Source: Mycolicibacterium nivoides (GTDB taxonomy: Bacteria; Actinomycetota; Actinomycetes; Mycobacteriales; Mycobacteriaceae). From it: 64,000 nt of DNA. Below the pieces are notes generated by a model, which saw nothing but the letters and a program-made list of their open reading frames with translations, did not search any database and was not told the DNA's origin. The DNA lies in NCBI RefSeq assembly GCF_003855255.1, contig NZ_CP034072.1:186001-250000 (forward strand), given 5' to 3'. Of the stretch, positions 34,783 to 43,340 are shown piece by piece. The translations under genes and the position numbers were made by a program. The number at the start of each line of letters is the position of its first letter. Position 1 is the first letter of the stretch.

Positions 34783-35550
34783 ATGGAGATCGAAGGCAAG
34801 AAGGCGATCGTCGTCGGCGGCGCGTCGGGCTTCGGCCGGGCCACCGCTGAGGCACTGGCCAAGCGTGGCGCCAGCGTGGCCGTACTCGACCGGCCGCAGT
34901 CCAAAGGACAGGAAGTGGCCGACGCGATCGGCGGCTCGTTCTTCCCCGTCGACGTCACCGACTTCGACGGCACCGAAAAGGTGCTCGAGGAGGCCGTGGC
35001 CGCCCTGGGTGGCCTGCACATCATCGTGACAACGGCCGGTGGCGGCATCGGCGAGCGCACCATCAAGAAGGACGGTCCGCACAGCCTGGACTCGTTCCGC
35101 TCCACCATCGACCTCAACCTGATCGGCACGTTCAACATCAGCCGGCTGGCGGCCTGGCACATGAGCAAGAACGAGCCGGTCGATGCCGAGGCCGAGGAGC
35201 GCGGCGTCATCATCAACACCGCCTCGATCGCGGCGTTCGAAGGGCAGATCGGTCAGGTCGCCTACACCGCGTCCAAGGCCGCCATCGCCGGGATGTGCCT
35301 GACCATGGCACGCGACCTGGGCAGCCTGGGGATCCGCGTGCTGGCCATCGCGCCGAGCCTGTTCGCCACCGGCCTGACCGAAGGCATCCCCGACGAGTTC
35401 GCCGCGGTGCTGACCAAGGACGCCGCGTTCCCCAAGCGTCTGGGTAAGCCCGAGGAGTACGCCAAGCTCGCCGTGGCGATCGCAGAGAACCCGATGCTCA
35501 ACGGCCAGTGCCTGCGTTTGGACGCCGGACAGCGCTTCGCCCCCAAGTAG
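34783..35550 (+). CDS. Short-chain dehydrogenase, 3-hydroxyacyl-CoA dehydrogenase type II-like
   Basis: 255 residues. NAD site AIVVGGASGFGRATAEALA with Asp after beta-2 (VAVLDRP), active site NTASIAAFEGQIGQVAYTAS followed by K (YxxxK), and APSLFATGLTEGIPDE. The layout, including the extra loop GGGIGERTIKKDG, resembles HSD17B10-type enzymes that oxidise 3-hydroxyacyl-CoAs in beta-oxidation. AAAGGAAGCTAG precedes the ATG. Followed by a stem-loop and then the pyruvate oxidase gene. Confidence 0.9.
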   Translation: MEIEGKKAIVVGGASGFGRATAEALAKRGASVAVLDRPQSKGQEVADAIGGSFFPVDVTDFDGTEKVLEEAVAALGGLHIIVTTAGGGIGERTIKKDGPHSLDSFRSTIDLNLIGTFNISRLAAWHMSKNEPVDAEAEERGVIINTASIAAFEGQIGQVAYTASKAAIAGMCLTMARDLGSLGIRVLAIAPSLFATGLTEGIPDEFAAVLTKDAAFPKRLGKPEEYAKLAVAIAENPMLNGQCLRLDAGQRFAPK

Positions 35551-35555
35551 AGTGA

Positions 35556-35602
35556 ATTCCGGCGTGATCGAGGGCGTCCAGCGTCACCGATCACGCCGGA
35601 AT
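35556..35602. terminator. Stem-loop terminator after the SDR gene
   Basis: ATTCCGGCGTGATCG at 35556-35570 and its exact complement at 35588-35602, loop 17 bp, starting 5 bp after the stop. No U-tract. It separates the SDR from the pyruvate oxidase gene, which begins 19 bp later. Confidence 0.6.
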
Positions 35603-35621
35603 CGCATACCGGGGAGGCGTC

Positions 35622-37358
35622 ATGGCGACGATTGCAGACCAAGTCATCTCCGCGCTGACGCGCAGCGGCGTACGGCGGGTCTACGGCCTTCCCGGTGACA
35701 GCCTCAACGGATTCACCGACGCCATCCGGCGCAGCGGCGAGATCACCTGGCAGCACGTCCGCCACGAGGAGACCGCCGCGTTCGCCGCGGCCGCTGACGC
35801 CGCGCTGACCGGGCAACTGGCCGTGTGTGCGGGTAGCTGCGGGCCGGGCAATCTGCACCTGATCAACGGATTGTTCGACGCGCAGCGCAGCCGCGTCCCG
35901 GTACTGGCTGTCGCCGCCCACATTCCGCGCACCGAGATCGGGTCGGAGTACTTCCAGGAAACCCATCCCCAGGACCTCTTCCGCGAGTGCAGTGTGTACT
36001 GCGAACTGGTCAGTACGCCCGAGATGGCGCCACGCATCCTGGAGATGGCGATGCGAGCGGCCGTCGAGGAGAACGGGGTCGCCGTCGTCGTCATCCCCGG
36101 TGAGATCTTCCTGCAACGCGCGGGGGAGACCGGCTGGACCACACGTCCGGTGCGTCCCACCCGGTCCATCGTGCGTCCGGACGACGAGTCGGTGCGCCGG
36201 GCCGCCGACATCCTCAACGCCGCCGAGCGCGTCACCATCCTGGGCGGCGCCGGTGTGGCCGGCGCGCACGACGCCCTGATCGAACTGGCGTCCACCCTGC
36301 AGGCCCCGATCGTTCATGCGTTGCGGGGCAAGGAATTCATCGAGTACGACAACCCGTTCGACGTCGGGATGACCGGTCTGCTCGGTTTCGCCTCCGGCTA
36401 CAAGGCCATCAAAGAAGCCGACACCCTGCTGATGCTGGGCACCGACTTCCCGTATCAGCAGTTCTATCCCGAGGGTGCCACCGTCATCCAGGTCGACATC
36501 CGCGGCCGCAACCTCGGCCGGCGCACCCCGATCGACCTCGGCCTGCGCGGCAGCGTCGCCGACACCCTGGCTGTTCTACGGCCGCTGCTACGCCCCAAAG
36601 GCAACCGGGACCACCTGGACCGGTCGCTGCGCCACTACCGCAAGACCCGCGCCGCGCTCGACTCGCTGGCCGTCAACGATCGCGACAAGACCCCGATCCG
36701 GCCGGAATACGTTGCCGCGCTTGCCAACCGGATCGCCTCCGACGACGCTGTGTTCACCTGCGACGTCGGGTCCCCGGTGGTGTGGGCGGCCCGCTACCTG
36801 ACCATGAACGGGCGGCGCAGACTGATCGGGTCGTTCAACCACGGCACGATGGCCAACGCGCTGCCGCACGCGATCGGCGCACAGACCGCATTTCCCGGCC
36901 GGCAGGTGGTTGCCCTGGCCGGTGACGGCGGGTTGACCATGCTGTTCGGTGAGCTGGTGACGCTGATCCAGAACCGGCTGCCGGTCAAGCTCATCGTCTT
37001 CAACAACTCGTCGCTGAACTTCGTCGAGCTCGAGATGAAGGCCGCGGGCATCGTCACCTTCGGCACCGACCTGGTCAACCCGGATTTCGCCGCGGTGGCC
37101 CAGGCCATGGGCATGTTCGGCCGGCGGGTCACCGAACCGGCGGACCTCGAACGCGCCGTCGCCGATGCCTTCGCCCACGACGGCCCCGCCGTGATCGACG
37201 TGCACACCGCGCGCCAGGAACTGTCGATACCGCCGGCGATCACCGTCGAGCAGGCGAAGGGCTTCTCGCTCTATGCGATCCGGACCATCCTGGCCGGTCG
37301 CGCCGACGAACTCCTGGACCTCGTCACCACGAACGTCGCCCGCCGAATCCTGGACTGA
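35622..37358 (+). CDS. poxB: Thiamine-diphosphate pyruvate dehydrogenase (quinone) / pyruvate oxidase
   Basis: 578 residues, near E. coli PoxB (572). The N-terminal Pyr domain has RRVYGLPGDSLNGFTDAI and the catalytic-Glu region HEETAAFAAAA; the middle FAD-type domain includes ILGGAGVAGAHDALIEL; the C-terminal PP domain has the TDP motif LAGDGGLTMLFGE...FNNSSLNF. The final KGFSLYAIRTILAG corresponds to the lipid-binding tail of PoxB. Converts pyruvate to acetate and CO2, passing electrons to menaquinone at the membrane. Other TDP enzymes are possible, but the tail favours PoxB. Confidence 0.88.
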   Translation: MATIADQVISALTRSGVRRVYGLPGDSLNGFTDAIRRSGEITWQHVRHEETAAFAAAADAALTGQLAVCAGSCGPGNLHLINGLFDAQRSRVPVLAVAAHIPRTEIGSEYFQETHPQDLFRECSVYCELVSTPEMAPRILEMAMRAAVEENGVAVVVIPGEIFLQRAGETGWTTRPVRPTRSIVRPDDESVRRAADILNAAERVTILGGAGVAGAHDALIELASTLQAPIVHALRGKEFIEYDNPFDVGMTGLLGFASGYKAIKEADTLLMLGTDFPYQQFYPEGATVIQVDIRGRNLGRRTPIDLGLRGSVADTLAVLRPLLRPKGNRDHLDRSLRHYRKTRAALDSLAVNDRDKTPIRPEYVAALANRIASDDAVFTCDVGSPVVWAARYLTMNGRRRLIGSFNHGTMANALPHAIGAQTAFPGRQVVALAGDGGLTMLFGELVTLIQNRLPVKLIVFNNSSLNFVELEMKAAGIVTFGTDLVNPDFAAVAQAMGMFGRRVTEPADLERAVADAFAHDGPAVIDVHTARQELSIPPAITVEQAKGFSLYAIRTILAGRADELLDLVTTNVARRILD

Positions 37359-37362
37359 TCCC

Positions 37363-38037
37363 TCAGGCCGGCCGGGGGATCGCGGCCGCCGTGCTCTGGC
37401 CCAGCCATTTCGGGATGGCCCGGCGGACGTCGGCGGATCCGGACAGCGCGACACGACCGTCGAGCACAGCCCGGGCCCAGCCGGCATCGCCGCGCCAGAT
37501 CTCGATCAGCGTGCGCAGGTTGGTCTGCACCGTCCCGGCGACGTCGTAGCCGGGATCGAAATCGCAGACATCGGCCTGGCCGTCGCTCACCGTCAGCCAC
37601 CACCTCGACGCCTTGGGCGCAACGCCGTCGAGGACGAACGCGATCGTGGTGCGCGTTCGGGGCCAGTCGGCGATGGGGATGGTGCGGCGCATGTCCCACA
37701 TCAGCAGGTGCGGATCGAGGTCCTCGTCGCCGAGATCGCCGATCCACCGCACACCCCACGATCCGAGCGCATCGACCACGCCGGCCAGTTCCTGCCCGCA
37801 CTCGGTGAGGGAATAGCTTGTCCGGCCGTCGATTTCGGAGCGTTCGACGACCCCCGCGCGGGTCAGCGACTTCAGTCGCTTGGACAGCAGCGCCGGCGAC
37901 ATCTTCGGGACCCCGCGGCGCAGGTCGTTGAAGTGGGCGCTGCCGCGCAGCAGTTCCCGGACCACGAGCAGGGTCCAGCGTTCGTCGAGCAGCTCCATGG
38001 CCTTGGCCACGGGACAGAACTGGCCATATGTCGACAT
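37363..38037 (-). CDS. HxlR-family winged-helix regulator with C-terminal SCP2-like domain
   Basis: 224 residues. The first ~100 are an HxlR domain: CPVAKAMELLDERWTLLVVR, FNDLRRGVPKMSPALLSKRLKSL, GVVERSE..GRTSYSLTECG. The rest (from about residue 120) resembles a sterol-carrier-like fold found in mycobacterial HxlR proteins. ATG 38037 has GAGGTAGACCGCCG upstream. Divergent from the methyltransferase gene across 171 bp containing a repeated TACAGATC sequence, so that gene is the likely target. Confidence 0.88.
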   Translation of the reverse strand: MSTYGQFCPVAKAMELLDERWTLLVVRELLRGSAHFNDLRRGVPKMSPALLSKRLKSLTRAGVVERSEIDGRTSYSLTECGQELAGVVDALGSWGVRWIGDLGDEDLDPHLLMWDMRRTIPIADWPRTRTTIAFVLDGVAPKASRWWLTVSDGQADVCDFDPGYDVAGTVQTNLRTLIEIWRGDAGWARAVLDGRVALSGSADVRRAIPKWLGQSTAAAIPRPA

Positions 38038-38100
38038 CGGCGGTCTACCTCCCCGGAGAGTGCGCAGTGTCCTAAGTACACCGCTGTCAGGGCCCGGAAG

Positions 38101-38144
38101 CCAGTACAGATCCAGAACCTGCCCCGCTACAGATCTGGTACTGG
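38101..38144. promoter_or_regulatory. Possible HxlR binding region
   Basis: CCAGTACAGATCCAG at 38101-38115 and, after 12 bp, CTACAGATCTGGTACTGG to 38144. TACAGATC is repeated directly and CCAGTAC recurs inverted, giving a dyad around 38122. It sits between the HxlR and methyltransferase starts. Confidence 0.45.
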
Positions 38145-38208
38145 AATACGCGCACCCCGCGGGTTGACGATGGAACCGACCGGAGAAACGGACGATGGGA
38201 GCCCGGCC

Positions 38209-39024
38209 ATGAACGTCACGACCAGCGACAGCGAGCTTGAGGCCAAACACCGGGCGCTGTGGGCGCTCGGAGACTACGCGGCGATCGCCGCGAACATCGT
38301 GCGCCCGCTGGGGCCCGTACTGGTCGAAGCCTGCGGCATCGGACCCGGTGACCGCGTGCTGGACGTGGCGGCCGGGACCGGCAACGCCGCCATCCCCGCC
38401 GCGACGGCCGGCGCGACGGTGACGGCCAGCGACCTGTGCCCGGAACTGGTTGAACAGGGACGACGGCTGGGGGCGGACGCCGGGGTGATCATCGACTGGG
38501 CCGAGGCCAACGCCGAGGCATTGCCCTACCGCGACGATTCCTTCGACACAGTGCTGTCCTGCATCGGGGTGATGTTCGCACCGCACCACCAGCGGGCCGC
38601 CGACGAACTCGTGCGGGTCACCCGCCCGGGTGGGCGGATCGGCTTGATCGCATGGACACCAGAGGGGTTCATCGGACAGCTGTTCGCCACCATGAAGCCG
38701 TATGTGCCCGCGCCGCCGCCCGGGGTGTCCCCGCCGCCGAAGTGGGGAGACGAGGACTACGTGCGGACCCTGTTGGGGGACCGGGTCGGTGAGTTGACCT
38801 GTGAGCGCAGGGAACTGGACGTCGACGCGTTCACCGACGGCGCCGCGTTCCGCGACCACTTCAAGGCCAACTACGGCCCGACCATCTCGGCCTACCGGGC
38901 CATCGCCGCCGATGCCGATCGGGTCGCGGCACTGGACGCGGAAATCGCCGCCCTCGGCGACCGCTTCCTCACCGGCTCCACGATGCGATGGGAATACCTG
39001 CTGACACTGGCGAACGTGCACTGA
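38209..39024 (+). CDS. SAM-dependent class I methyltransferase
   Basis: 271 residues. Motif I VLDVAAGTGNAAIPAA, acidic post-I (ASDLCPE), motif II region DTVLSCIGVMFAPHHQ and RPGGRIGLIAWTPEG: a UbiE/type-11-like methyltransferase. ATG 38209 is preferred since GATGGGAG precedes it; ATG 38170 would add 13 residues. Substrate unknown; it may modify a small molecule sensed by the divergent HxlR regulator. It could be cotranscribed with the phosphotransferase gene 29 bp downstream. Confidence 0.85.
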   Translation: MNVTTSDSELEAKHRALWALGDYAAIAANIVRPLGPVLVEACGIGPGDRVLDVAAGTGNAAIPAATAGATVTASDLCPELVEQGRRLGADAGVIIDWAEANAEALPYRDDSFDTVLSCIGVMFAPHHQRAADELVRVTRPGGRIGLIAWTPEGFIGQLFATMKPYVPAPPPGVSPPPKWGDEDYVRTLLGDRVGELTCERRELDVDAFTDGAAFRDHFKANYGPTISAYRAIAADADRVAALDAEIAALGDRFLTGSTMRWEYLLTLANVH

Positions 39025-39053
39025 GCGGGAAGGGCAGCTGGCACCATGGCTGC

Positions 39054-40118
39054 ATGCCCGACGATGTGCAGGAATTGCCGACTCTCAGTGCCACCGATCA
39101 GGACGCCATTCAGCGGTGGTTGCAGGATGAGCGGATCGGAACGAGCCTGACCGATGTGGCACCGCTGACCGGCGGGACCCAGAACATCGTGGTGGGCATG
39201 AGCGTCGACGGTCGCCGAATGGTGCTGCGGCGCCCGCCTTTACACCCCCGGCCGACCAGTGACAAGACCATGCTCCGGGAGATCGCGGTGCTGCGCACCC
39301 TGGCGGGCTCGGCCGTACCGCATCCGGGGTTCATCGCCGCCTGCACCGATCTCGACGTGATCGGCGTGGTGTTCTACCTGATGGAGGAGGTCGACGGGTT
39401 CAACCCGGGTACCGAGGTGAGTCAGGCCTACCGCGACGACGCCGAACTGCGCTACCGCGTCGGGTTGTCGTACGCGGGGAGCCTGGCCGAACTGGGCAAC
39501 GTCGCCTGGGAGAACAGTGAACTCGCCGCCATCCGCCGGCCAGGATCCTTTCTGGCCCGGCAGGTTCCGCAATTCCTGGGGCTGCTCGAGAGCTACCGCC
39601 ACGAGCAGTATTCCCCCGAGTCGTTGACGGGCGTGGGGGAGCTGGCGCAGTGGCTGGAGGACAACCGGCCGGTCGACGCCGAGCCGGGCATCATGCACGG
39701 CGACGCGCACCTCAACAACGTTCTGTTGCGCAGGGACACTCCCGAACTGGCCGCGTTCATCGACTGGGAGATGTGCACGATCGGCGATCCGCTGCTCGAT
39801 CTCGGGTGGATGCTGGTGTGCTGGCCCGACAACCCCAACCCGATCAATGCGGGGTCGGCACTGGCCGCCCTCGGTGGTCTGGCCCACCGCGGTGAACTCG
39901 TCGAGGCCTACCGCGCCGCGGGAGGCCGCCAGACCGATCAGCTCGATTGGTATGTGGCGCTGGCCTGTTTCAAACTCGGCATCGTCATCGAGGGCACCTG
40001 GTCGCGGTACCTGGCCGGCCGGGCCAGCCGCGACGCCGGCGAGCAACTGCATGCCTCAGCCGAGAACCTCCTTTCGCTGGGGACGCGGGTCGCCAAGGGG
40101 GACAACCCCTTCGATTGA
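39054..40118 (+). CDS. Phosphotransferase of the APH/ACAD10 type
   Basis: 354 residues. PLTGGTQNIVVGMSVDGRRMVLRRPP (nucleotide site with Lys/Arg), catalytic loop IMHGDAHLNNVLL and metal loop AFIDWEMCTIGDPLLDLGWML. These features place it with the ACAD10/11-like small-molecule kinases, which phosphorylate hydroxyacyl-CoAs or lipids, rather than with resistance enzymes. Start ATG 39054 lacks a strong ribosome site and follows the methyltransferase closely. A family-A palindrome ends the unit. Confidence 0.83.
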   Translation: MPDDVQELPTLSATDQDAIQRWLQDERIGTSLTDVAPLTGGTQNIVVGMSVDGRRMVLRRPPLHPRPTSDKTMLREIAVLRTLAGSAVPHPGFIAACTDLDVIGVVFYLMEEVDGFNPGTEVSQAYRDDAELRYRVGLSYAGSLAELGNVAWENSELAAIRRPGSFLARQVPQFLGLLESYRHEQYSPESLTGVGELAQWLEDNRPVDAEPGIMHGDAHLNNVLLRRDTPELAAFIDWEMCTIGDPLLDLGWMLVCWPDNPNPINAGSALAALGGLAHRGELVEAYRAAGGRQTDQLDWYVALACFKLGIVIEGTWSRYLAGRASRDAGEQLHASAENLLSLGTRVAKGDNPFD

Positions 40119-40126
40119 CTTCTCGC

Positions 40127-40184
40127 CGAGCAGACGTATATGTACCCGACACGCCGGGGTTTTGGGCACATATGCGTCTGCTCG
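40127..40184. terminator. Long imperfect palindrome between convergent genes (family A)
   Basis: Arms 40127-40147 and 40164-40184, 21 bp, two mismatches that are G-T type. The outer CGAGCAGAC and inner CCC match the palindrome at 2162-2219. It lies between the convergent phosphotransferase and TauE genes, 8 bp after one stop. Confidence 0.6.
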
Positions 40185-40195
40185 CGCGGGGGAGA

Positions 40196-40957
40196 TCAGT
40201 ACGTGTCGAGCGCGAGCTTGACGGCAAGGGCCACGCCGGCCGCGCCGATCAGGAATCGCAGCGGGGTGGCAGGCGCGTGACGCACGATCACCGGGCCCAG
40301 GCGTGAGCCGATCAGGCAACCGGCACCCAACGGGATGACGGCCGGCCAGTACACCGGGGCCACCACGATGAACGCCACCGCGGCAACCGAATTGGCGACA
40401 CCGAGGATCACGTTCTTGGCGGCGTTGGCGTGCGCGAGCGTCGCGCCGCCGGTCCGCAGCATCAGCGCCAGCAGCAGCACCCCGGCGGCGGCCCCGAAGT
40501 AACCGCCATAGATGGTGATGAGGAAGATGGCCCCGGCCTCCATGGCGACCTTGATTCGATGTTCACGATGGTCGGCCACCCGTGTCTCCCGCTGGCGGCC
40601 GCGCGGCAGCAGAATCGCCACCGAAGCGAACGCCAGCAGGAACGGGACGATCTTCTCGAAGCCCTCGGCCGGCGTGCACAGCAGCAGGGCCGCGCCGAGT
40701 GCCCCACCGGCCATCGCGACCGGAATGATCCGTTTGATCCAGGCTGTCTGGCCGGCAAGCTCGGGCCGTGACCCCCACACCGAACCGACGCCGTTGAACA
40801 CCAACGCCACGGTGTTGGTCACATTCGCGGTCACCGGCGGCAAGCCGATGAGCAGCAGTGCGGGATAAGTGGCCACCGAGGCCAGCCCGGCGATACTGCC
40901 GGTCAGTCCGCCGCCGATACCGGCGACGACGAGCAGGACGACCTCACCGACGCTCAT
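40196..40957 (-). CDS. TauE/SafE-family membrane permease
   Basis: 253 residues with about eight hydrophobic segments. GGGLTGSIAGLASVATYPALLL near the start and LGVANSVAAVAFIVVAPVYW later match the two-repeat TauE/SafE (DUF81) pattern of putative sulfite or organosulfonate/anion exporters. Substrate unknown and not suggested by the neighbours. It is divergent from the LeuA-like gene. Confidence 0.85.
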   Translation of the reverse strand: MSVGEVVLLVVAGIGGGLTGSIAGLASVATYPALLLIGLPPVTANVTNTVALVFNGVGSVWGSRPELAGQTAWIKRIIPVAMAGGALGAALLLCTPAEGFEKIVPFLLAFASVAILLPRGRQRETRVADHREHRIKVAMEAGAIFLITIYGGYFGAAAGVLLLALMLRTGGATLAHANAAKNVILGVANSVAAVAFIVVAPVYWPAVIPLGAGCLIGSRLGPVIVRHAPATPLRFLIGAAGVALAVKLALDTY

Positions 40958-41032
40958 GCCGTCCCCACTCCGCCGAGACTACGGAGTCAAAGTGTTTGCG
41001 TGAGCGGGCGGGCTGCGTCTAGCATCGCCAAC

Positions 41033-41074
41033 GTGCCAAGGCGACTTGTAGTAGCAACCCGCAGCGGGGTCTGA
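41033..41074 (+). CDS. Possible leader peptide
   Basis: A 13-codon reading frame, GTG to TGA, encoding MPRRLVVATRSGV: one Leu and three Val codons, two of them in a Leu-Val-Val run. It ends inside the first arm of a long hairpin (41051-41108) and precedes a LeuA-regulatory-domain gene by 72 bp. The layout is that of a branched-chain amino-acid attenuator. No strong ribosome site is visible, so expression is unproven. Confidence 0.4.
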   Translation: MPRRLVVATRSGV

Positions 41075-41108
41075 TCAGACCGACCCCTCGCTGTGGGTCG
41101 TTCGCTAC
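41051..41108 (+). promoter_or_regulatory. Leader hairpin of leuA-attenuator type
   Basis: Nested complementarity: GTAGC with GCTAC at the base, AACCC with GGGT, CAGCGGGGTC with GACCCCTCGCTG, and a self-complementary GGTCTGATCAGACC (41068-41081) at the tip that competes with the lower stem. Mutually exclusive pairings next to a short peptide frame are the hallmark of attenuation. Actinobacterial leuA leaders (LEU elements) are, as I recall, similar; homology needs a search. Confidence 0.5.
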
Positions 41109-41146
41109 TTCGTCGGTCACTTCCTCTAACCAGAGAAGACCGGCAC

Positions 41147-41644
41147 ATGCATCTCACTTCATCGGCACCGCAATCGGACCCGGCACCGTCGTTCGCCGCC
41201 CATTTCACCGACCCGCTGCCGCGTGGCCTGCGCGAAGCCGGTCAGACCGCCTCCTGGGACCAGTTCCTGGACGAATACGCGGCCGGCCCGGGAGCGTTGA
41301 AACTGGGCCAGTGGACCTGCACCGATACGGAGCGTTCGGCCAGCAGGCTGGGGCCGCAGGCTCGCCACTACCAGGCCACCCTGGCCCTGGGCGACACCAT
41401 CAGTACCTTGACCGCGGCCGCGAGCGGACCCGTCGCCGCACTGACCGAGATGCTCTACGCGCGGGGGATCACGGTCGAGACCATGTCGTTTCATCAGCTG
41501 CCCACCGGCGGTCGGACGGCGACTTTCATCGAAGGCTGCGACGGCCTGCACAGCGAGTGGGCCATGGGGCTCGCCGATGATCCCGAGCAGTCGGCGCTGT
41601 ACGCCATGATTGCCTGTGCCAATCGGCTGATGACCGCGGCGTGA
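41147..41644 (+). CDS. Free-standing LeuA regulatory-domain-like protein
   Basis: 165 residues. The second half (YQATLALGDTISTLTAA, GPVAALTEMLYARGITVE, MSFHQ) matches the beta-alpha-beta layout of the C-terminal leucine-binding regulatory/dimerisation domain of 2-isopropylmalate synthase; the catalytic TIM barrel is absent. ATG 41147 follows AGAGAAGACC. With the leader upstream this looks like a leuA 3' portion that kept its own control region. It may modulate LeuA or bind a branched-chain compound; catalytic activity is not expected. Confidence 0.65.
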   Translation: MHLTSSAPQSDPAPSFAAHFTDPLPRGLREAGQTASWDQFLDEYAAGPGALKLGQWTCTDTERSASRLGPQARHYQATLALGDTISTLTAAASGPVAALTEMLYARGITVETMSFHQLPTGGRTATFIEGCDGLHSEWAMGLADDPEQSALYAMIACANRLMTAA

Positions 41645-41665
41645 CAGCGTCCTGACAGCGCCGAG

Positions 41666-41713
41666 TGGCCAGTTGTGGCACGCAAATCCCAGGAAGCGTG
41701 CAACAACTGGCCA
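41666..41713. terminator. Palindrome between convergent genes (family B)
   Basis: Arms 41666-41683 and 41696-41713, 18 bp, one mismatch, outer sequence TGGCCAGTT and inner CACGC. Located between the LeuA-like gene and cyp136 stops. A second copy is at 51804-51856. Confidence 0.6.
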
Positions 41714-41730
41714 TTGGGCCGTCGAATGCC

Positions 41731-43212
41731 TCAGTGCAGCGGGCGCAGCACGATCGGCATGCCGTCGATCGGCACCGGCATGCCGCCGTAGTCATAGCGC
41801 GGCCGGTAATCCGGGCTGGCGAGCTCCAGCTTGTAGCGACGCAGCAGCCGGTGCATCACGGTCTTGATCTCCAACTGGCCGAACACCATGCCGATGCACT
41901 TGTGCGCGCCGCCGCCGAACGGGGCGAACGCGTAGCGGTGGCTCTTGTGTTCGCTGCGCGGCTCGGCGAAACGCTCCGGGTCGAACTTGTCCGGGTCGGT
42001 CCACAGCTCGGGCAGCCGGTGGTTGATCGACGGCCAGGTCACCACGCTGGTTCCGGCCGGGATGAAGTAGCCCAGCAGCTCGGTGTCGCGCACGGCCTCG
42101 CGGAAGTTGAACGGCAGCGGCGTCATCATCCGCAGCGACTCGTTGATCACCAGGTCGTAGGTTTCCAGCTTGTCCAGCGACTCGAAGTCCAACGGCCCGT
42201 CGCCGATCCGCGCGGAGTCGTCGCGCAGGCGCTCCTGCCACTCCGGATTGGCCGCCAGGTGGTAGGCCATCGTCGTCATCGTCGAGGTCGACGTGTCGTG
42301 GGCGGCCATCATCAGGAAGATCATGTGACTGATGATCTGGTCGTCGGTGAAGGTCTGGCCATCCTCGTCGGCGGAATGACACAGCACGCTGAACATGTCG
42401 GTGCTCTCCGAGCGCCGCTTCTCGCCGATGCTCCTGGCGAAGTAGTCCTCGAGGGTCTTGCGGGCCTGGATGCCCCGCCACCATTTCAGCGGCGGCACCG
42501 ACGTCCGCACAATGGCGTTGCCGGCTCGCGTAGTGGTGGTGAACGCATTGTTGATCGTGGTGACCAGGGCCCGGTCGGTACCCGCGGGAACACCCATGAA
42601 CACCTCGGAGGCGATGTCGAGCGTGAGCTCCTTGATCGCCGGGTGGAACAGGAATCGCGGGTCGTTGGCCACCCAGTCGTCGGCCAGCACCGCCGAGGCC
42701 ACCGAGTCGATGTGGGAGATGTAGCCGCTCAGCCTGGTACGGGTGAACGCCTCCTGCATGATCCGCCGGTGGAACATGTGCTCGTCGAAATCGAGCAGCA
42801 TCAGGCCGCCTTCGAAGAACGGGCCGATCACCGGGTCCCAGGCGCGCTGCGAGAAGTCCTTGTTGCGGTTGGAGAAGACCGCCTGGGTGGCGTCGGGGCC
42901 CAGCGCCATCACCGAGGACAGGGCGGGGGACTGCGCGTAGTAGAGCGGACCGTTCTTGCGGTACTGCTCCAGGATGAAGTCGGGACCGCCACGGAAGATC
43001 TCGATCATGTGGCCGATGATCGGCAAACCGGAGTCGCCCATGATCGGCTTGAGGCCGCTGCCGGCGGGTGGCTCGGCGAAGACGAACTGGTCCCACTCCT
43101 TGGCCTTGAGGCGCTTTTCCAGTGCACCCATGCCCGGCAATGTGTTGGGCGTCGGGGTGAACCGGCGCTTGGCCTGATCGAGCAGGTAATTCGGGGTGCT
43201 GATGGTTGCCAT
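41731..43212 (-). CDS. cyp136: Cytochrome P450, CYP136 type
   Basis: 493 residues, longer than the two other P450s here and near the 492 I recall for M. tuberculosis CYP136 (Rv3059). I-helix FLMMAAHDTSTSTMTT, ExxR in ESLRMMTPLP, haem motif FAPFGGGAHKCIGMVFG. ATG 43212 is supported by AGGAGCGGCC. Flanked by the same TetR and SDR as in M. tuberculosis, which supports orthology. The physiological substrate is unknown. A TetR-type palindrome lies in the spacer upstream. Confidence 0.9.
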   Translation of the reverse strand: MATISTPNYLLDQAKRRFTPTPNTLPGMGALEKRLKAKEWDQFVFAEPPAGSGLKPIMGDSGLPIIGHMIEIFRGGPDFILEQYRKNGPLYYAQSPALSSVMALGPDATQAVFSNRNKDFSQRAWDPVIGPFFEGGLMLLDFDEHMFHRRIMQEAFTRTRLSGYISHIDSVASAVLADDWVANDPRFLFHPAIKELTLDIASEVFMGVPAGTDRALVTTINNAFTTTTRAGNAIVRTSVPPLKWWRGIQARKTLEDYFARSIGEKRRSESTDMFSVLCHSADEDGQTFTDDQIISHMIFLMMAAHDTSTSTMTTMAYHLAANPEWQERLRDDSARIGDGPLDFESLDKLETYDLVINESLRMMTPLPFNFREAVRDTELLGYFIPAGTSVVTWPSINHRLPELWTDPDKFDPERFAEPRSEHKSHRYAFAPFGGGAHKCIGMVFGQLEIKTVMHRLLRRYKLELASPDYRPRYDYGGMPVPIDGMPIVLRPLH

Positions 43213-43284
43213 GGGCCGCTCCTGACCAACAATGTCCGACGAAGTGTGGTCGATGTCACCACTTGAGGCCATCCTGACTGTCAG

Positions 43285-43302
43285 ACTTGACGCATGTCAA
43301 GT
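43285..43302. promoter_or_regulatory. Palindromic operator between cyp136 and its TetR gene
   Basis: ACTTGAC, GCAT, GTCAAGT: perfect 7-4-7 palindrome, 73 bp upstream of cyp136 and 39 bp before the TetR start. Probably bound by that TetR to control both directions. Confidence 0.65.
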
Positions 43303-43340
43303 TTTGAACTGGCGCGTCGTGGATGCAAAGGTCTAATGCC

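Noticed and set aside
41665..43266. Plus-strand frame of 533 codons opposite cyp136
   Set aside because: No protein family; the P450 on the other strand has every expected motif.
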